Shown here: in pieces, positions 8,154 to 16,787 of the stretch
Numbering within the stretch: the stretch's first letter is position 1
How the letters are laid out: every line of letters begins with the position of its first letter
Source of the DNA: Companilactobacillus musae
GTDB taxonomy: Bacteria; Bacillota; Bacilli; Lactobacillales; Lactobacillaceae
Assembly: GCF_003967595.1 (NCBI RefSeq)
Contig: NZ_BIFW01000012.1
Location: forward strand, 1 to 61,272
Length of the DNA stretch: 61,272 nt
Direction of reading: 5' to 3'
Notes under the pieces: generated by a model
The model's input: only the letters and a program-made list of their open reading frames with translations
What the model was told of the DNA's origin: nothing
Database searches by the model: none
Translations under genes and position numbers: made by a program

Positions 8154-9557
8154 ATGTCTATAGATTGGGAGAAAGAAGTTTCACATCGTTCTGATGAATT
8201 AATAAACGATCTTTCTGAATTAGTAAGTATTGATAGTTCTAGAGATACAGAACACAAGACTAGCGATTTTCCACTAGGTCCTGGACCAGCAAAAGCTTTA
8301 CAAACTTTCCTACATTTTGCCGATCGTGATGGTTTCCAAACCAAAAACGTCGACAATTTAGCCGGAAGAATTGAATTAGGTGATAGTGATGATGCCATTG
8401 CAATCCTATCTCACGTCGATGTAGTTCCTGAAGGACCAGGTTGGGAAACTAATCCTTTTGAACCTGTAATTAAAGATGGCAATTTCTATGCTCGTGGCGC
8501 TTCTGATGACAAGGGCCCTGGTTTGGCTGCTTATTATGCAATGAAAATCATCAAGGAATTAAATTTACCAGTCAAAAAGAGTGTTCAACTTATCTTAGGT
8601 ACTGATGAAGAAAGCGAATGGGTCGGTATCAACCATTACATGGAAAAAGAAACTATGCCTGAAACAGGTTTCTCACCAGATGCTGAATTCCCAGCTATCA
8701 ATGGTGAAAAGGGAATTGTTTCCTTTAGAGTTAACTTCCCTACACCAACAATCAGCTTAGTGAAAAATTTTGCTGCCGGTATCAGACCAAACATGGTTCC
8801 TCAAAATGCCGAAGCAGATTTAGACTTATCAGCTATCAGTGCTGAAGACCTTAAGGCTAAATTAAATGATTTCTTGACTGCAAATAAAGAAATTAAAGGT
8901 AATATCGAAATTGATTCCGATAATAACATCGCAAAAGTTCAAATTATCGGTAAAGGTGCTCATGCCATGGAACCATTCAATGGTATTAATGCCGCAACTT
9001 ACCTAGCCAAATTCTTAGTCGAATTAGACCTTAATGCGAGTGAAAAGCTTTACTTCTCATTTATTGCTAACGACTTGCATCTTGATTTTGCTGGTAAACA
9101 CCTAGGTATTGCTAACAAAGACGATGTTATGGGTGAATTGACACTTTCACCTAATATTTATGAATACGATGCTACAAAAGCTAATATTCTTTTAAATATC
9201 CGTTATCCAAAGGGTGACACTGGTGACACCTTAACTGAAAAAATTAATCGGGCTCTACCTGAAAATGTTTCAGCTGTTATCGAAGGACATAACCAGTTGC
9301 CTCATTTCGTTGCTGTCAATGACCCACTAGTTCAAGCACTAGTTGGAGCTTATCGTGATCACACTGGCGATGATACTGAACCATTCACTGTTGGTGGTGG
9401 TACTTACGGCCGTATTCTAAAACATGGTATTGCTTATGGAGCTATGTTCCCTGGTGATGAAAATGTTATGCATCAACCTAATGAATATATTAATATTGAT
9501 AAATTATTGAAGTCGACTGCCGTTTACGCAGACGCCATTTACCGCTTGATTAAGTAA
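8154..9557 (+). CDS. pepV: dipeptidase PepV
   Basis: The 467-residue M20-family zinc peptidase has ligand motifs ILSHVDVVPEGPGW and ASDDKGPG, the catalytic GTDEESEWVG, and a C-terminal GGGTYGR and MFPGDENVMHQP. Length and motifs fit the lactic acid bacterial dipeptidase PepV, which splits dipeptides, including beta-Ala dipeptides, in the cytoplasm during peptide nutrition. RBS GGAGG precedes the ATG. A strong terminator follows at 9564-9602, so it is probably its own transcription unit. Confidence 0.95.
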   Translation: MSIDWEKEVSHRSDELINDLSELVSIDSSRDTEHKTSDFPLGPGPAKALQTFLHFADRDGFQTKNVDNLAGRIELGDSDDAIAILSHVDVVPEGPGWETNPFEPVIKDGNFYARGASDDKGPGLAAYYAMKIIKELNLPVKKSVQLILGTDEESEWVGINHYMEKETMPETGFSPDAEFPAINGEKGIVSFRVNFPTPTISLVKNFAAGIRPNMVPQNAEADLDLSAISAEDLKAKLNDFLTANKEIKGNIEIDSDNNIAKVQIIGKGAHAMEPFNGINAATYLAKFLVELDLNASEKLYFSFIANDLHLDFAGKHLGIANKDDVMGELTLSPNIYEYDATKANILLNIRYPKGDTGDTLTEKINRALPENVSAVIEGHNQLPHFVAVNDPLVQALVGAYRDHTGDDTEPFTVGGGTYGRILKHGIAYGAMFPGDENVMHQPNEYINIDKLLKSTAVYADAIYRLIK

Positions 9558-9563
9558 TGAATT

Positions 9564-9602
9564 AAAAGTTCTGTAGAGGTTCTTTTCTACGGAACTTTTT
9601 TT
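9564..9602 (+). terminator. rho-independent terminator of pepV
   Basis: The arms AAAAGTTCTGTAGA and TCTACGGAACTTTT enclose a short loop and are followed by a T-run. One mismatch lies in the middle of the stem. It sits 7 bases past the pepV stop. Confidence 0.9.
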
Positions 9603-9673
9603 GTTTTTACACTTCTAAATCAATTTTATTATATAATTACGGTATGTAACTTTTTAAGGGAGCTTATTTAAAA

Positions 9674-12406
9674 GTGAAAAATTTATGGAATAGCATAGTC
9701 AACAGCTTTAAAAGTATTAAGAGCTGGTCTGATTTTGCTAACAAAGCTAATCTAACGATTGAAGTTATTCGAAGAATCATACTGTACTCTATTGCAGGGT
9801 TATTGATTCTTTTGAGTTTGGCAATCGGACTTGGAACAGGATATGTTTCGGCTTTAACTAATCAGGTCGCAGTCCCTACCAAGCATGAAATGAAGACTCA
9901 ACTTCAAGATGTCAATAATTCAGCAACCTTGTATTTTGCTGATGGCTCAAAAGTTGAAAATCTTCAAAAAGATCTTGAGGGTAAAAAGATATCTTTATCT
10001 GAAATGTCGCCTTATTTAAAAAAGGCTATTGTTTCAACTGAAGATAGTGACTTCTATCGTCATAAAGGTGTCGTTCCTAAGTCTATATTTAGAGCTATTA
10101 TTTCTGACGTTACTGGTATCGGTGCTCAAACTGGTGGTTCAACTCTAACGCAGCAAACAGTCAAGATGCAGATGTTATCTTCTGAAACAACGTGGAAACG
10201 TAAAGCTGTAGAAATTTTCTTAGCTATGCGTGTTGATAAGTACTTCACTAAAGATGAAATTCTTGAAGATTACTTAAACGCCGCTACATTCGGTCGTAAT
10301 AACAAAGGACAAAACATTCAAGGTGTTCAAGCCGCAGCCCAGGGGTTGTTTGGCAAAGACGCTAGTGAATTAAATATTGCTGAATCAGCTTTTATCGCTG
10401 GTTTACCACAAAGCCCTTCAATTTATACCCCATACGATTACACGCAAAACGGTTCACGTGGTCGATTCAAAGATGATATTAGTCTTGGGCTAAAGCGTAA
10501 AGATGTCGTTTTATATCGTATGTATCGTGATAATCAAATTACTGAAAGTCAATATAATCGTGCTAAGAATTTTGATTTGAAGAATGATTTCTTAAAACCT
10601 GCTAAGGCTAGTTCAAAAGAAATCAAGTACGGTTATATTTATAATCTTCTAACTCAGCAAGCTACAAATGTCTTAATCAAACGCTTAGTTAAAAATGATG
10701 GCTTGAAATATAGTGATGTTGTTAAAGACGATAATTTATATAAAAAATATTCAACACAAGCTGAAACCGAATTACACAACAAGAACTACAAAATTCACAG
10801 TACAATCAATAAAAAATTGTACATTGCTATGAATCAACAAGTTCAACAATTTAAAAATAATCTAGGAACTACACATTCTGATAGTGCAACCGATCCTACA
10901 ACTGGTAAACCTATTAAGGTTTCTGAACCTGTTCAGAATGGTTCCGTGCTTTTAGATAACAAATCAGGACAAGTTTTAGCTTTCGTCGGTGGTGTTAATT
11001 TCAAGAAATCACAGACTAACCACGTTTACACACAAAGATCACCTGGTTCATCTATTAAGCCATTAATTACCTTTGCTCCAGCGATTGAAAATGGTTTGAT
11101 TGGTTCACAAACGATGCTAGCCGATTTCAAGACTAAGTATGGCGACTATGCTCCAACCGATTATGGTGAAACAATTCAAAATCGTTTTGTTTCTGCTCGA
11201 GAAACTTTGGAAGAATCTTATAATATTCCAACGGTTAATCTTTACAACTATATTCGTCAGCATAATGTTCATTCTAAAAAATACATGTCTAAAATGGGAA
11301 TCAACCTATCTGACAAAGAATATAATCAATTAGGTATTACCCTTGGTGGTACATCTGATGGTGTTACCGTTCTTCAACAAGCCAGTGCCTTTTCAACTTT
11401 TGCCAATAAGGGAGTTCACGTTGATCCTTACGTTCTAACTGATGTAACTGATCCTTCTGGCAAGAAGATCTATCATCATAAAGGCAGCAAAAAGAAAGTC
11501 TTCAGTAAAGAAACATCATACATCATCAAGAACATGTTACATGGTGTTGTTACTAAAGGTACTGCCTCAGCCCTTTCATATGAGGCTAACTTCAGTACTA
11601 AGAATCTCTTTGGTAAAACTGGTACTTCTAATAACTATCGTGATAATTGGTTCATCGGTAGTACTCAAGGTATGACCCTTGCTTCTTGGATTGGTTACGA
11701 TAATTTCTATGGCAATAACTACAATCTTGCAAGTAATTCGACCGACACTAACCAGGAACTCTGGGCTAATATGGCAAATGCCCTTTATCAAGAAGATAAG
11801 AGTGTCTTTGATGTCAATCAGAAATTCACCAAACCTGAAGGTGTCAAATCTTATAAGGTCGACAAAGAAACTGGTACTTATACAGGTTCAATTGGCTACA
11901 ACGGCATTACTACTAAAGTCAATCAACACAAAGCCACATCGCTTTATTACAAAGGCAGTCCTAAAGAAATGTCTTACAGTGATTTTGCTATTGGTGGTAA
12001 AACTAAGAATTACAAACTATTCTGGGATCATTACTTTGGTCGTGATAATGGTTATGAGGTTGTTCAACAACTTGGAAGTAACTCAAAGAGTGCAAATGAA
12101 TTAGCCAACGAGAATGGTAGTGGTCGTACTTCTGGATTCAGTAATAGTACTAACAGCAACGAATCATCAGAAGTCGTTACTAACAGTGCTTCCTCAACTT
12201 CGAGTCGTAACAATAACACTACTAACTCCACAACTTCTAATGGAACTTCAGAAACTGGTACAGGCTCTGGTTCATCAGGTTCAGGGTCCCGTGGAAGTAA
12301 TTCTGAATCATCCTCATCTGTTGAAACTGAAGAAAATAGTGCCTCAACGGGTGATACTATTTCAACAAATTCAACATCAACAGAAACTCCGAGCTTAGGA
12401 GAATAG
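9674..12406 (+). CDS. pbp1A: class A penicillin-binding protein (PBP1A type)
   Basis: A bifunctional peptidoglycan synthase of 910 residues. A cytoplasmic N terminus is followed by one membrane span (about 35-60). The GT51 glycosyltransferase domain shows EDSDFYRHKG and GGSTLTQQTVK. The transpeptidase domain shows SPGSSIKPL (catalytic Ser in SxxK), an SYN-type motif in LEESYNIPT, and FGKTGTSN. The last ~110 residues are a disordered Ser/Thr/Asn/Gly/Glu tail, probably in the wall. The start is GTG at 9674, with AAGGGAG about 11 bases upstream. Monocistronic, ended by the hairpin at 12438-12488. Confidence 0.95.
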   Translation: MKNLWNSIVNSFKSIKSWSDFANKANLTIEVIRRIILYSIAGLLILLSLAIGLGTGYVSALTNQVAVPTKHEMKTQLQDVNNSATLYFADGSKVENLQKDLEGKKISLSEMSPYLKKAIVSTEDSDFYRHKGVVPKSIFRAIISDVTGIGAQTGGSTLTQQTVKMQMLSSETTWKRKAVEIFLAMRVDKYFTKDEILEDYLNAATFGRNNKGQNIQGVQAAAQGLFGKDASELNIAESAFIAGLPQSPSIYTPYDYTQNGSRGRFKDDISLGLKRKDVVLYRMYRDNQITESQYNRAKNFDLKNDFLKPAKASSKEIKYGYIYNLLTQQATNVLIKRLVKNDGLKYSDVVKDDNLYKKYSTQAETELHNKNYKIHSTINKKLYIAMNQQVQQFKNNLGTTHSDSATDPTTGKPIKVSEPVQNGSVLLDNKSGQVLAFVGGVNFKKSQTNHVYTQRSPGSSIKPLITFAPAIENGLIGSQTMLADFKTKYGDYAPTDYGETIQNRFVSARETLEESYNIPTVNLYNYIRQHNVHSKKYMSKMGINLSDKEYNQLGITLGGTSDGVTVLQQASAFSTFANKGVHVDPYVLTDVTDPSGKKIYHHKGSKKKVFSKETSYIIKNMLHGVVTKGTASALSYEANFSTKNLFGKTGTSNNYRDNWFIGSTQGMTLASWIGYDNFYGNNYNLASNSTDTNQELWANMANALYQEDKSVFDVNQKFTKPEGVKSYKVDKETGTYTGSIGYNGITTKVNQHKATSLYYKGSPKEMSYSDFAIGGKTKNYKLFWDHYFGRDNGYEVVQQLGSNSKSANELANENGSGRTSGFSNSTNSNESSEVVTNSASSTSSRNNNTTNSTTSNGTSETGTGSGSSGSGSRGSNSESSSSVETEENSASTGDTISTNSTSTETPSLGE

Positions 12407-12437
12407 TTAAAAAAAGTTCAATTACTGAACAATAAAG

Positions 12438-12488
12438 AATCCTTATCTAGCTAACCTATTTAACGGTCACTAGATAAGGATTTTTTTT
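12438..12488 (+). terminator. terminator after the penicillin-binding protein gene
   Basis: The arms AATCCTTATCTAG and CTAGATAAGGATT are perfectly complementary around a 19-base loop and are followed by eight T residues. Confidence 0.9.
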
Positions 12489-12622
12489 ATCGAACAAGGT
12501 AGCTCTTTTTTAAAGCTGATTATAATTGGCATTAGCTAAAAAGGACCAAAAAAGGTTAACATCATTCAAACTCTTTTTTATGATAGAATAAAAACGTTAC
12601 TTTGATTTAAGGAGATTAACTA

Positions 12623-12922
12623 ATGTACTTTAGTCCAAGCTTTCTACAAAACTCTTTGTATCTTGTTGCCGCAATTTTAATAATCTTTATGATTGCCGTC
12701 ATTGTTTACAAATTAAAACATAATATTAAAATTTGGGATAAGACTCTCACTTTGGCTAGTATTGTTTTGGCAAACACCTTATATTCAATTCTAGGCGGTT
12801 TTGTCGATCTCCCTTACGAATTAAGCTCAGTCGTAACTGGTGGCCTGTCACTAGTAGCATTTGGCTATATCGTAGTTATCATTTGGGAATTACATAAACA
12901 ACGAAAAACTTTAAACAAATAG
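12623..12922 (+). CDS. small membrane protein, 99 aa
   Basis: I do not recognise a family. The protein has three hydrophobic segments (about residues 8-28, 40-58 and 65-88) and a short basic C-terminal tail (HKQRKTLNK). AAGGAG stands ahead of the ATG. It is flanked by terminators on both sides, so it is likely transcribed alone. Function unknown. Confidence 0.7.
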   Translation: MYFSPSFLQNSLYLVAAILIIFMIAVIVYKLKHNIKIWDKTLTLASIVLANTLYSILGGFVDLPYELSSVVTGGLSLVAFGYIVVIIWELHKQRKTLNK

Positions 12923-12936
12923 AACTTTGAGTAAAT

Positions 12937-12976
12937 AAAAGTCCAGTACCTCAAATTGAGGCACTGGACTTTTTTA
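12937..12976. terminator. bidirectional terminator between the small membrane protein gene and ccpA
   Basis: AAAAGTCCAGT, CCTCAA and their complements form a stem with one mismatch, with an A-run on the left and a T-run on the right. It serves the plus-strand gene ending at 12922 and ccpA ending at 12999. Confidence 0.85.
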
Positions 12977-12998
12977 TGTATGAAGTAGCTTATCTACT

Positions 12999-14000
12999 CT
13001 ATTTTGTTGATCCACGTTTTACGATGCTATATGGCAACTTAATAGTATTATCATCAATTTGTTCTTGATTCATCATCTTAGTCAAAAGACGCATTGCAAC
13101 GGCCCCGATATCATATAATGGTTCTTCAATTGAACTCATCTTTGGACGTGTTACTTCACAAAGAACTGTATCATTACTTGTTACTAGTTCAAAGTCTTCA
13201 GGAATTTTAACTCCAGCTTTAACTGCTGAGTTTAGAATACCAGCAGCTAGTAAATCATCTGTTACGTAAGCAGCTGTTGCACCACTACCTTGGATTGCAT
13301 CCCAGATAGCTTCTCCAGCTCTTACTGAATATTCAGCTTCAAAAACTAAGTTAGATGAAAAGTTTAGATGTGCTTTTTTCAAAGCCTTCTTGTATCCATC
13401 TAATCTAAATTTACCGTCAATTGGATTTTCCAAACTGCCACCTACAAAGGCAATCTTCTTATGTCCATTTTGTGTTAATTGACCAACAACACTAGCAACA
13501 GCATCAGTAAAATCAATATTTACACTGGCACTTTCATTATTCTTATCAACCGAACCGGCCAAAACGATTGGTGTTTTTGAGTTTGCTAAGATACGTTTTA
13601 ATTTCTTAGATAATTGCTTACCCATGTAAATCAAACCATCAACTTGCTTTGATAACAAATTATTCAAGATTTGTTCTTCATCGCCAACTGATTCTTGTAA
13701 ACTAGTTAAGATAATATTGTACTTGTACATTGAGGCAACATCGTCAATACCCTTTGCCAATGATGCAAAATACAAATTAGTAATATCTGGTAAGATTACA
13801 CCAATAGTTGTACTCTTCTTACTTGCCAATCCACGTGCAACCGCATTAGGACGATAATTTAAACGATCAATTACTTCCAAAACACGTTTTCTGGTTTCTT
13901 CCTTTACATTGGCGTTGCCATTAACAACACGAGAAATTGTTGCCATTGAAACATTGGCAGCCTCGGCTACGTCATAGATTGTTACTACTTTTTTCTCCAT
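12999..14000 (-). CDS. ccpA: catabolite control protein A
   Basis: The 333-residue LacI/GalR regulator has an N-terminal helix-turn-helix with hinge (YDVAEAANVSMATISRVVNG, then YRPNAVARGLASKK). The periplasmic-binding-like effector and HPr-Ser46-P interaction domain follows. CcpA binds cre sites to repress or activate carbon metabolism genes. It is divergent from pepQ, the classical lactic acid bacterial arrangement. The ATG at 13998-14000 is chosen over the TTG one codon earlier. Its own -35 box lies inside a cre, which indicates autoregulation. A second cre sits at the PEP synthase promoter in this window. Confidence 0.95.
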   Translation of the reverse strand: MEKKVVTIYDVAEAANVSMATISRVVNGNANVKEETRKRVLEVIDRLNYRPNAVARGLASKKSTTIGVILPDITNLYFASLAKGIDDVASMYKYNIILTSLQESVGDEEQILNNLLSKQVDGLIYMGKQLSKKLKRILANSKTPIVLAGSVDKNNESASVNIDFTDAVASVVGQLTQNGHKKIAFVGGSLENPIDGKFRLDGYKKALKKAHLNFSSNLVFEAEYSVRAGEAIWDAIQGSGATAAYVTDDLLAAGILNSAVKAGVKIPEDFELVTSNDTVLCEVTRPKMSSIEEPLYDIGAVAMRLLTKMMNQEQIDDNTIKLPYSIVKRGSTK

Positions 14001-14042
14001 CAATATTCACTCTCTCAAACAATATTTTCATTAATTATCTCT

Positions 14043-14071
14043 AATTTATCAAAGATGTTTACATTTTGCAA
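14043..14071 (-). promoter_or_regulatory. ccpA promoter
   Basis: On the minus strand, TTGCAA (-35, 14066-14071) and TAAATT (-10, 14043-14048) are separated by exactly 17 bases. The -35 lies inside the cre operator at 14066-14081, so CcpA bound there would block its own promoter. Confidence 0.65.
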
Positions 14072-14081
14072 GCGGTTTCTA
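14066..14081. promoter_or_regulatory. cre operator in the ccpA-pepQ intergenic region
   Basis: TTGCAAGCGGTTTCTA matches the cre consensus WTGNAANCGNWWNCAW at all but one defined position. It overlaps the ccpA -35 box and lies about 65 bases upstream of the likely pepQ -10 (TATACT near 14137). It could therefore repress ccpA and, from the upstream position, modulate pepQ; that dual role is inference. Confidence 0.75.
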
Positions 14082-14172
14082 CATTATTGGCTTATGTTTT
14101 CACATTTTTTCAAAAAGAAAACCATTTTCAGTGATATACTACATATAAATATTATCGTAAAGGAGCATTTTC

Positions 14173-15273
14173 ATGAAGAAACAATTAATAGCATTACAAG
14201 AGTACCTAGCACAAAATGGACTTGATGCCGCATATGTCTCAAATCCAACCGATATTAACTATTTTACTGGATTTTACAGTGATCCGGTAGAGCGTATTCT
14301 TGCCCTTCTCGTTTTCCCTGACAAAGATCCATTCCTCTTTGCACCTCAATTAGAGGTCGAAGCTGCTAAGGATGCTGGCTGGGATAAAGATGTTTTTGGT
14401 TATCTCGACCATGAAGATCCATTTGCCTTGATGGCTGGTCACATTCAAGATGTTGCTGGTGCGCCTAAAAAATGGGCTATTGAAAAAGACGACATGTCTG
14501 TTCAAAAGCTTGAAGCCCTTAAGAACCAATTTCCAGATGCTCAATTTCCTAATAACCTATCTCGTTACATGGAAAATGCCAAGTTAATCAAAACTGATGA
14601 AGAAATTGAACAATTAAAGGCTGCTGGTGCTGAAGCCGACTACGCCTTTTCCGTAGCCTTTAACGCTATCAAGGAAGGTCGAACAGAGCAAGAGGTTGTG
14701 GCTGAAATTGAATATGCCATGATGAAAAAAGGTGTCATGCACATGAGTTTTGACACAATTGTCCAAGCTGGTGCTAATGCTGCTAATCCACATGGTGGTC
14801 CTGAAAAAATTCCATTGAAGAAAGATGAACTAGTATTGTTCGACTTAGGTACTGTTCATAATGGTTATATCAGTGATGCTTCTAGAACTGTAGCTTTTGG
14901 ACAGCCTGATGATAAGTCACTTGATATCTACAAGGTTGACCTTGAAGCTCAATACGCAGCCATGGATGCCGCTAAGCCAGGTATCACGGCCGCTGAATTG
15001 GATAAAGTTGCTCGTGACATTATCGACAAGGCCGGTTATGGAGAATACTTCATTCACAGATTAGGTCATGGTATGGGAACTTCAGAACATGAATTTCCAT
15101 CAATTATGGAAGGTAACGATATGGTTTTGAAGCCTGGTATGTGCTTCTCAATTGAACCGGGAATTTACATTCCAAATGTTGCCGGAGTTAGAATCGAAGA
15201 TTGTGTTTACATTACAGAGGATGGTTGTGAACCATTCACTCATACATCTAAAGAACTTAAATACATTAACTAG
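14173..15273 (+). CDS. pepQ: Xaa-Pro dipeptidase PepQ
   Basis: The 366-residue M24 metallopeptidase has an N-terminal creatinase-like domain (about 1-130) and a C-terminal pita-bread domain. The metal ligands are visible in LFDLGTVHNGYISDASRTV, RLGHGMGTSEHEFPSI, FSIEPGIYI and RIEDCVYI. It cleaves X-Pro dipeptides in the cytoplasm. RBS AAAGGAG is present. Divergence from ccpA with a shared cre suggests carbon-source control. Confidence 0.95.
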   Translation: MKKQLIALQEYLAQNGLDAAYVSNPTDINYFTGFYSDPVERILALLVFPDKDPFLFAPQLEVEAAKDAGWDKDVFGYLDHEDPFALMAGHIQDVAGAPKKWAIEKDDMSVQKLEALKNQFPDAQFPNNLSRYMENAKLIKTDEEIEQLKAAGAEADYAFSVAFNAIKEGRTEQEVVAEIEYAMMKKGVMHMSFDTIVQAGANAANPHGGPEKIPLKKDELVLFDLGTVHNGYISDASRTVAFGQPDDKSLDIYKVDLEAQYAAMDAAKPGITAAELDKVARDIIDKAGYGEYFIHRLGHGMGTSEHEFPSIMEGNDMVLKPGMCFSIEPGIYIPNVAGVRIEDCVYITEDGCEPFTHTSKELKYIN

Positions 15274-15278
15274 TAATC

Positions 15279-15330
15279 CATGCTACATTGAACACCGGTT
15301 ATTCCTAGGGAATCCTTTCAATGTAGCATG
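15279..15330. repeat. long hairpin downstream of pepQ without a U-tract
   Basis: The 13-base arms CATGCTACATTGA and TCAATGTAGCATG are perfectly complementary. Inside them an ATTCC/GGGAAT stem forms a second level. No T-run follows, so it is not a standard terminator; the real terminator lies at 15366-15404. It may stabilise the pepQ mRNA 3' end or act as an RNA processing site. Confidence 0.6.
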
Positions 15331-15365
15331 AAGATTCAACCATTCACAAAAATACAAGCATAATA

Positions 15366-15404
15366 AAAAGCCCCAATCAAAACAACGTTTTGGTTAGGGC
15401 TTTT
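15366..15404. terminator. bidirectional terminator between pepQ and the YtxH-like gene
   Basis: AAAAGCCCCAATCAAAAC pairs with GTTTTGGTTAGGGCTTTT across a three-base loop, with one mismatch, with A-run and T-run flanks on the two sides. Confidence 0.85.
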
Positions 15405-15416
15405 CGTTTGGATTAC

Positions 15417-15707
15417 TTATTTATTAATATCGTCTTCGTCAAAAATAATATCTGAATTATCATCATCATCTTTGAATTTATCGACAGTTGATGCCATTTG
15501 ATCCTTTAAAGCATCTGTCTTTTCATTAAATGAATCAACCAAATCACTATTAGTACTTAAACCAACACCACCGTTATTGAAATCTCCACGAATAGTTTTG
15601 ATATTTTCTAATAGTTTTTGGCCTGATTCACTGGTTAAATACTTAGAAGCAACATATCCTGATGCACAGCCTAAAGCTAGGCCCAATAGAAAATGATTAT
15701 TTTTCAT
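15417..15707 (-). CDS. YtxH-like small membrane-associated protein
   Basis: The 96-residue protein has an N-terminal glycine-rich hydrophobic segment (FLLGLALGCASGYVASKYL) followed by a charged helix and a highly acidic Asp/Glu end. This is the architecture of YtxH/GvpP-like stress proteins. It follows the DUF948 gene by two bases, and such pairs are common in Firmicutes. Function is not established. Confidence 0.7.
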   Translation of the reverse strand: MKNNHFLLGLALGCASGYVASKYLTSESGQKLLENIKTIRGDFNNGGVGLSTNSDLVDSFNEKTDALKDQMASTVDKFKDDDDNSDIIFDEDDINK

Positions 15708-15709
15708 AG

Positions 15710-16120
15710 TTATTTATTCTTCTTTCTTGGCCAGACTTTAGCAGCCGTTTTTGCGACTGTAGCTAAATTACCAATTGTTAACAAATTTTGAAAACTAAAT
15801 CCGTTATTAGGCTTTTCTTCAGTAGCTTTGGCACTCTTCTTACCAAGATTTTCTACTGTGTCGAACAAAGGATTTAACTTACTTGATTTACTATTAACAT
15901 CATCCATCAAAGTATTAGTCTTATCGACTAATTTTGTACTTTGATCCATAATTTGTTCAGTATTTCTTGAAAGAACCTCAACCATCTTAGTTGTTTCCTT
16001 CATTGTTTCCTGTAATTCTTGAAGTAATTTAGCAGTTTGAACTAAAGTTCTAGCTAAGTATACAACCAATACTACAAAAGCAACTGCTGCAATCAAACCT
16101 GCAATTTGTCCACCAGTCAT
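15710..16120 (-). CDS. DUF948 family membrane protein
   Basis: The 136-residue protein has one N-terminal membrane span (about residues 5-25). A long heptad-like helix with Thr, Val, Leu and Gln (about 30-90) follows, then a basic end (KVWPRKKNK). This fits the DUF948 (YtxG-like) family, often encoded with YtxH. RBS GGAGGG is present. Function unknown; possibly envelope stress. Confidence 0.8.
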   Translation of the reverse strand: MTGGQIAGLIAAVAFVVLVVYLARTLVQTAKLLQELQETMKETTKMVEVLSRNTEQIMDQSTKLVDKTNTLMDDVNSKSSKLNPLFDTVENLGKKSAKATEEKPNNGFSFQNLLTIGNLATVAKTAAKVWPRKKNK

Positions 16121-16186
16121 AATATTACCCTCCTGTATTTTAATAGCACTTTCATACTAGCATTTTATCAAATTAACGGCAATTAA

Positions 16187-16786
16187 TTACCAATTAATCC
16201 AATCTTGCCATTGTTGTTCCAATTTTTTAATAGCATTACCACGATGACTGATCTGATTCTTTTCATCAATTGTCAATTCCGCCATTGTCTTACCTAATTC
16301 TGGCAAATAAAATAATGGATCATAACCAAAGCCATCGTCTCCTTGAGGAAACATCGCAATTTGTCCTTTTACTTCTCCCTCAACCACCAAATCTTGCTCA
16401 TTCTTAGGATTGGCAAAAACTAAAGTTGAAACGAAACGAGCTGTTCTTTTTTCAGCTGGAACACCACCTAGTTCACTCAGCAATTTAGCATTATTAGCAG
16501 CATCATTGTGATCACCTGCATAACGAGCTGAATAAATTCCAGGTCGTCCATACAAAGCATCAACTTGCAAACCTGAATCATCTGCAATTGTTGGCAAACC
16601 AAATTTTTCCATAACCGCATGTGCTTTTAAAGTAGCATTTTCTTCAAAAGTTTTACCATTTTCCCTTATTTCAGGAAAATCAGGAAAATCTAGTAAAGTT
16701 TTCAAAGTAAATTCCTGATCGTTAAAAATCTTCTTAAACTCACGAGCTTTTCCAGGATTCTTAGTGGCAATGATTATTTCTTTCAT
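16187..16786 (-). CDS. rdgB: XTP/dITP diphosphatase (RdgB/HAM1)
   Basis: This house-cleaning nucleotidase hydrolyses XTP, dITP and ITP so that deaminated purines do not enter nucleic acids. Motifs are IIATKNPGKAREF, FEENATLKA, ADDSGLQVDAL and GIYSARYAG, plus the C-terminal SHRGNAIKKL. I place the start at ATG 16784-16786 because GGAGG lies five bases upstream. The earlier in-frame TTG is part of that ribosome binding site. The resulting protein is 199 residues and begins one base past the murI stop. Confidence 0.95.
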   Translation of the reverse strand: MKEIIIATKNPGKAREFKKIFNDQEFTLKTLLDFPDFPEIRENGKTFEENATLKAHAVMEKFGLPTIADDSGLQVDALYGRPGIYSARYAGDHNDAANNAKLLSELGGVPAEKRTARFVSTLVFANPKNEQDLVVEGEVKGQIAMFPQGDDGFGYDPLFYLPELGKTMAELTIDEKNQISHRGNAIKKLEQQWQDWINW

Positions 16787-16787
16787 T

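Noticed and set aside
11679-12104. 141-codon open frame within the penicillin-binding protein gene
   Set aside because: It lies wholly inside a well-supported gene in another frame, without a ribosome binding site.
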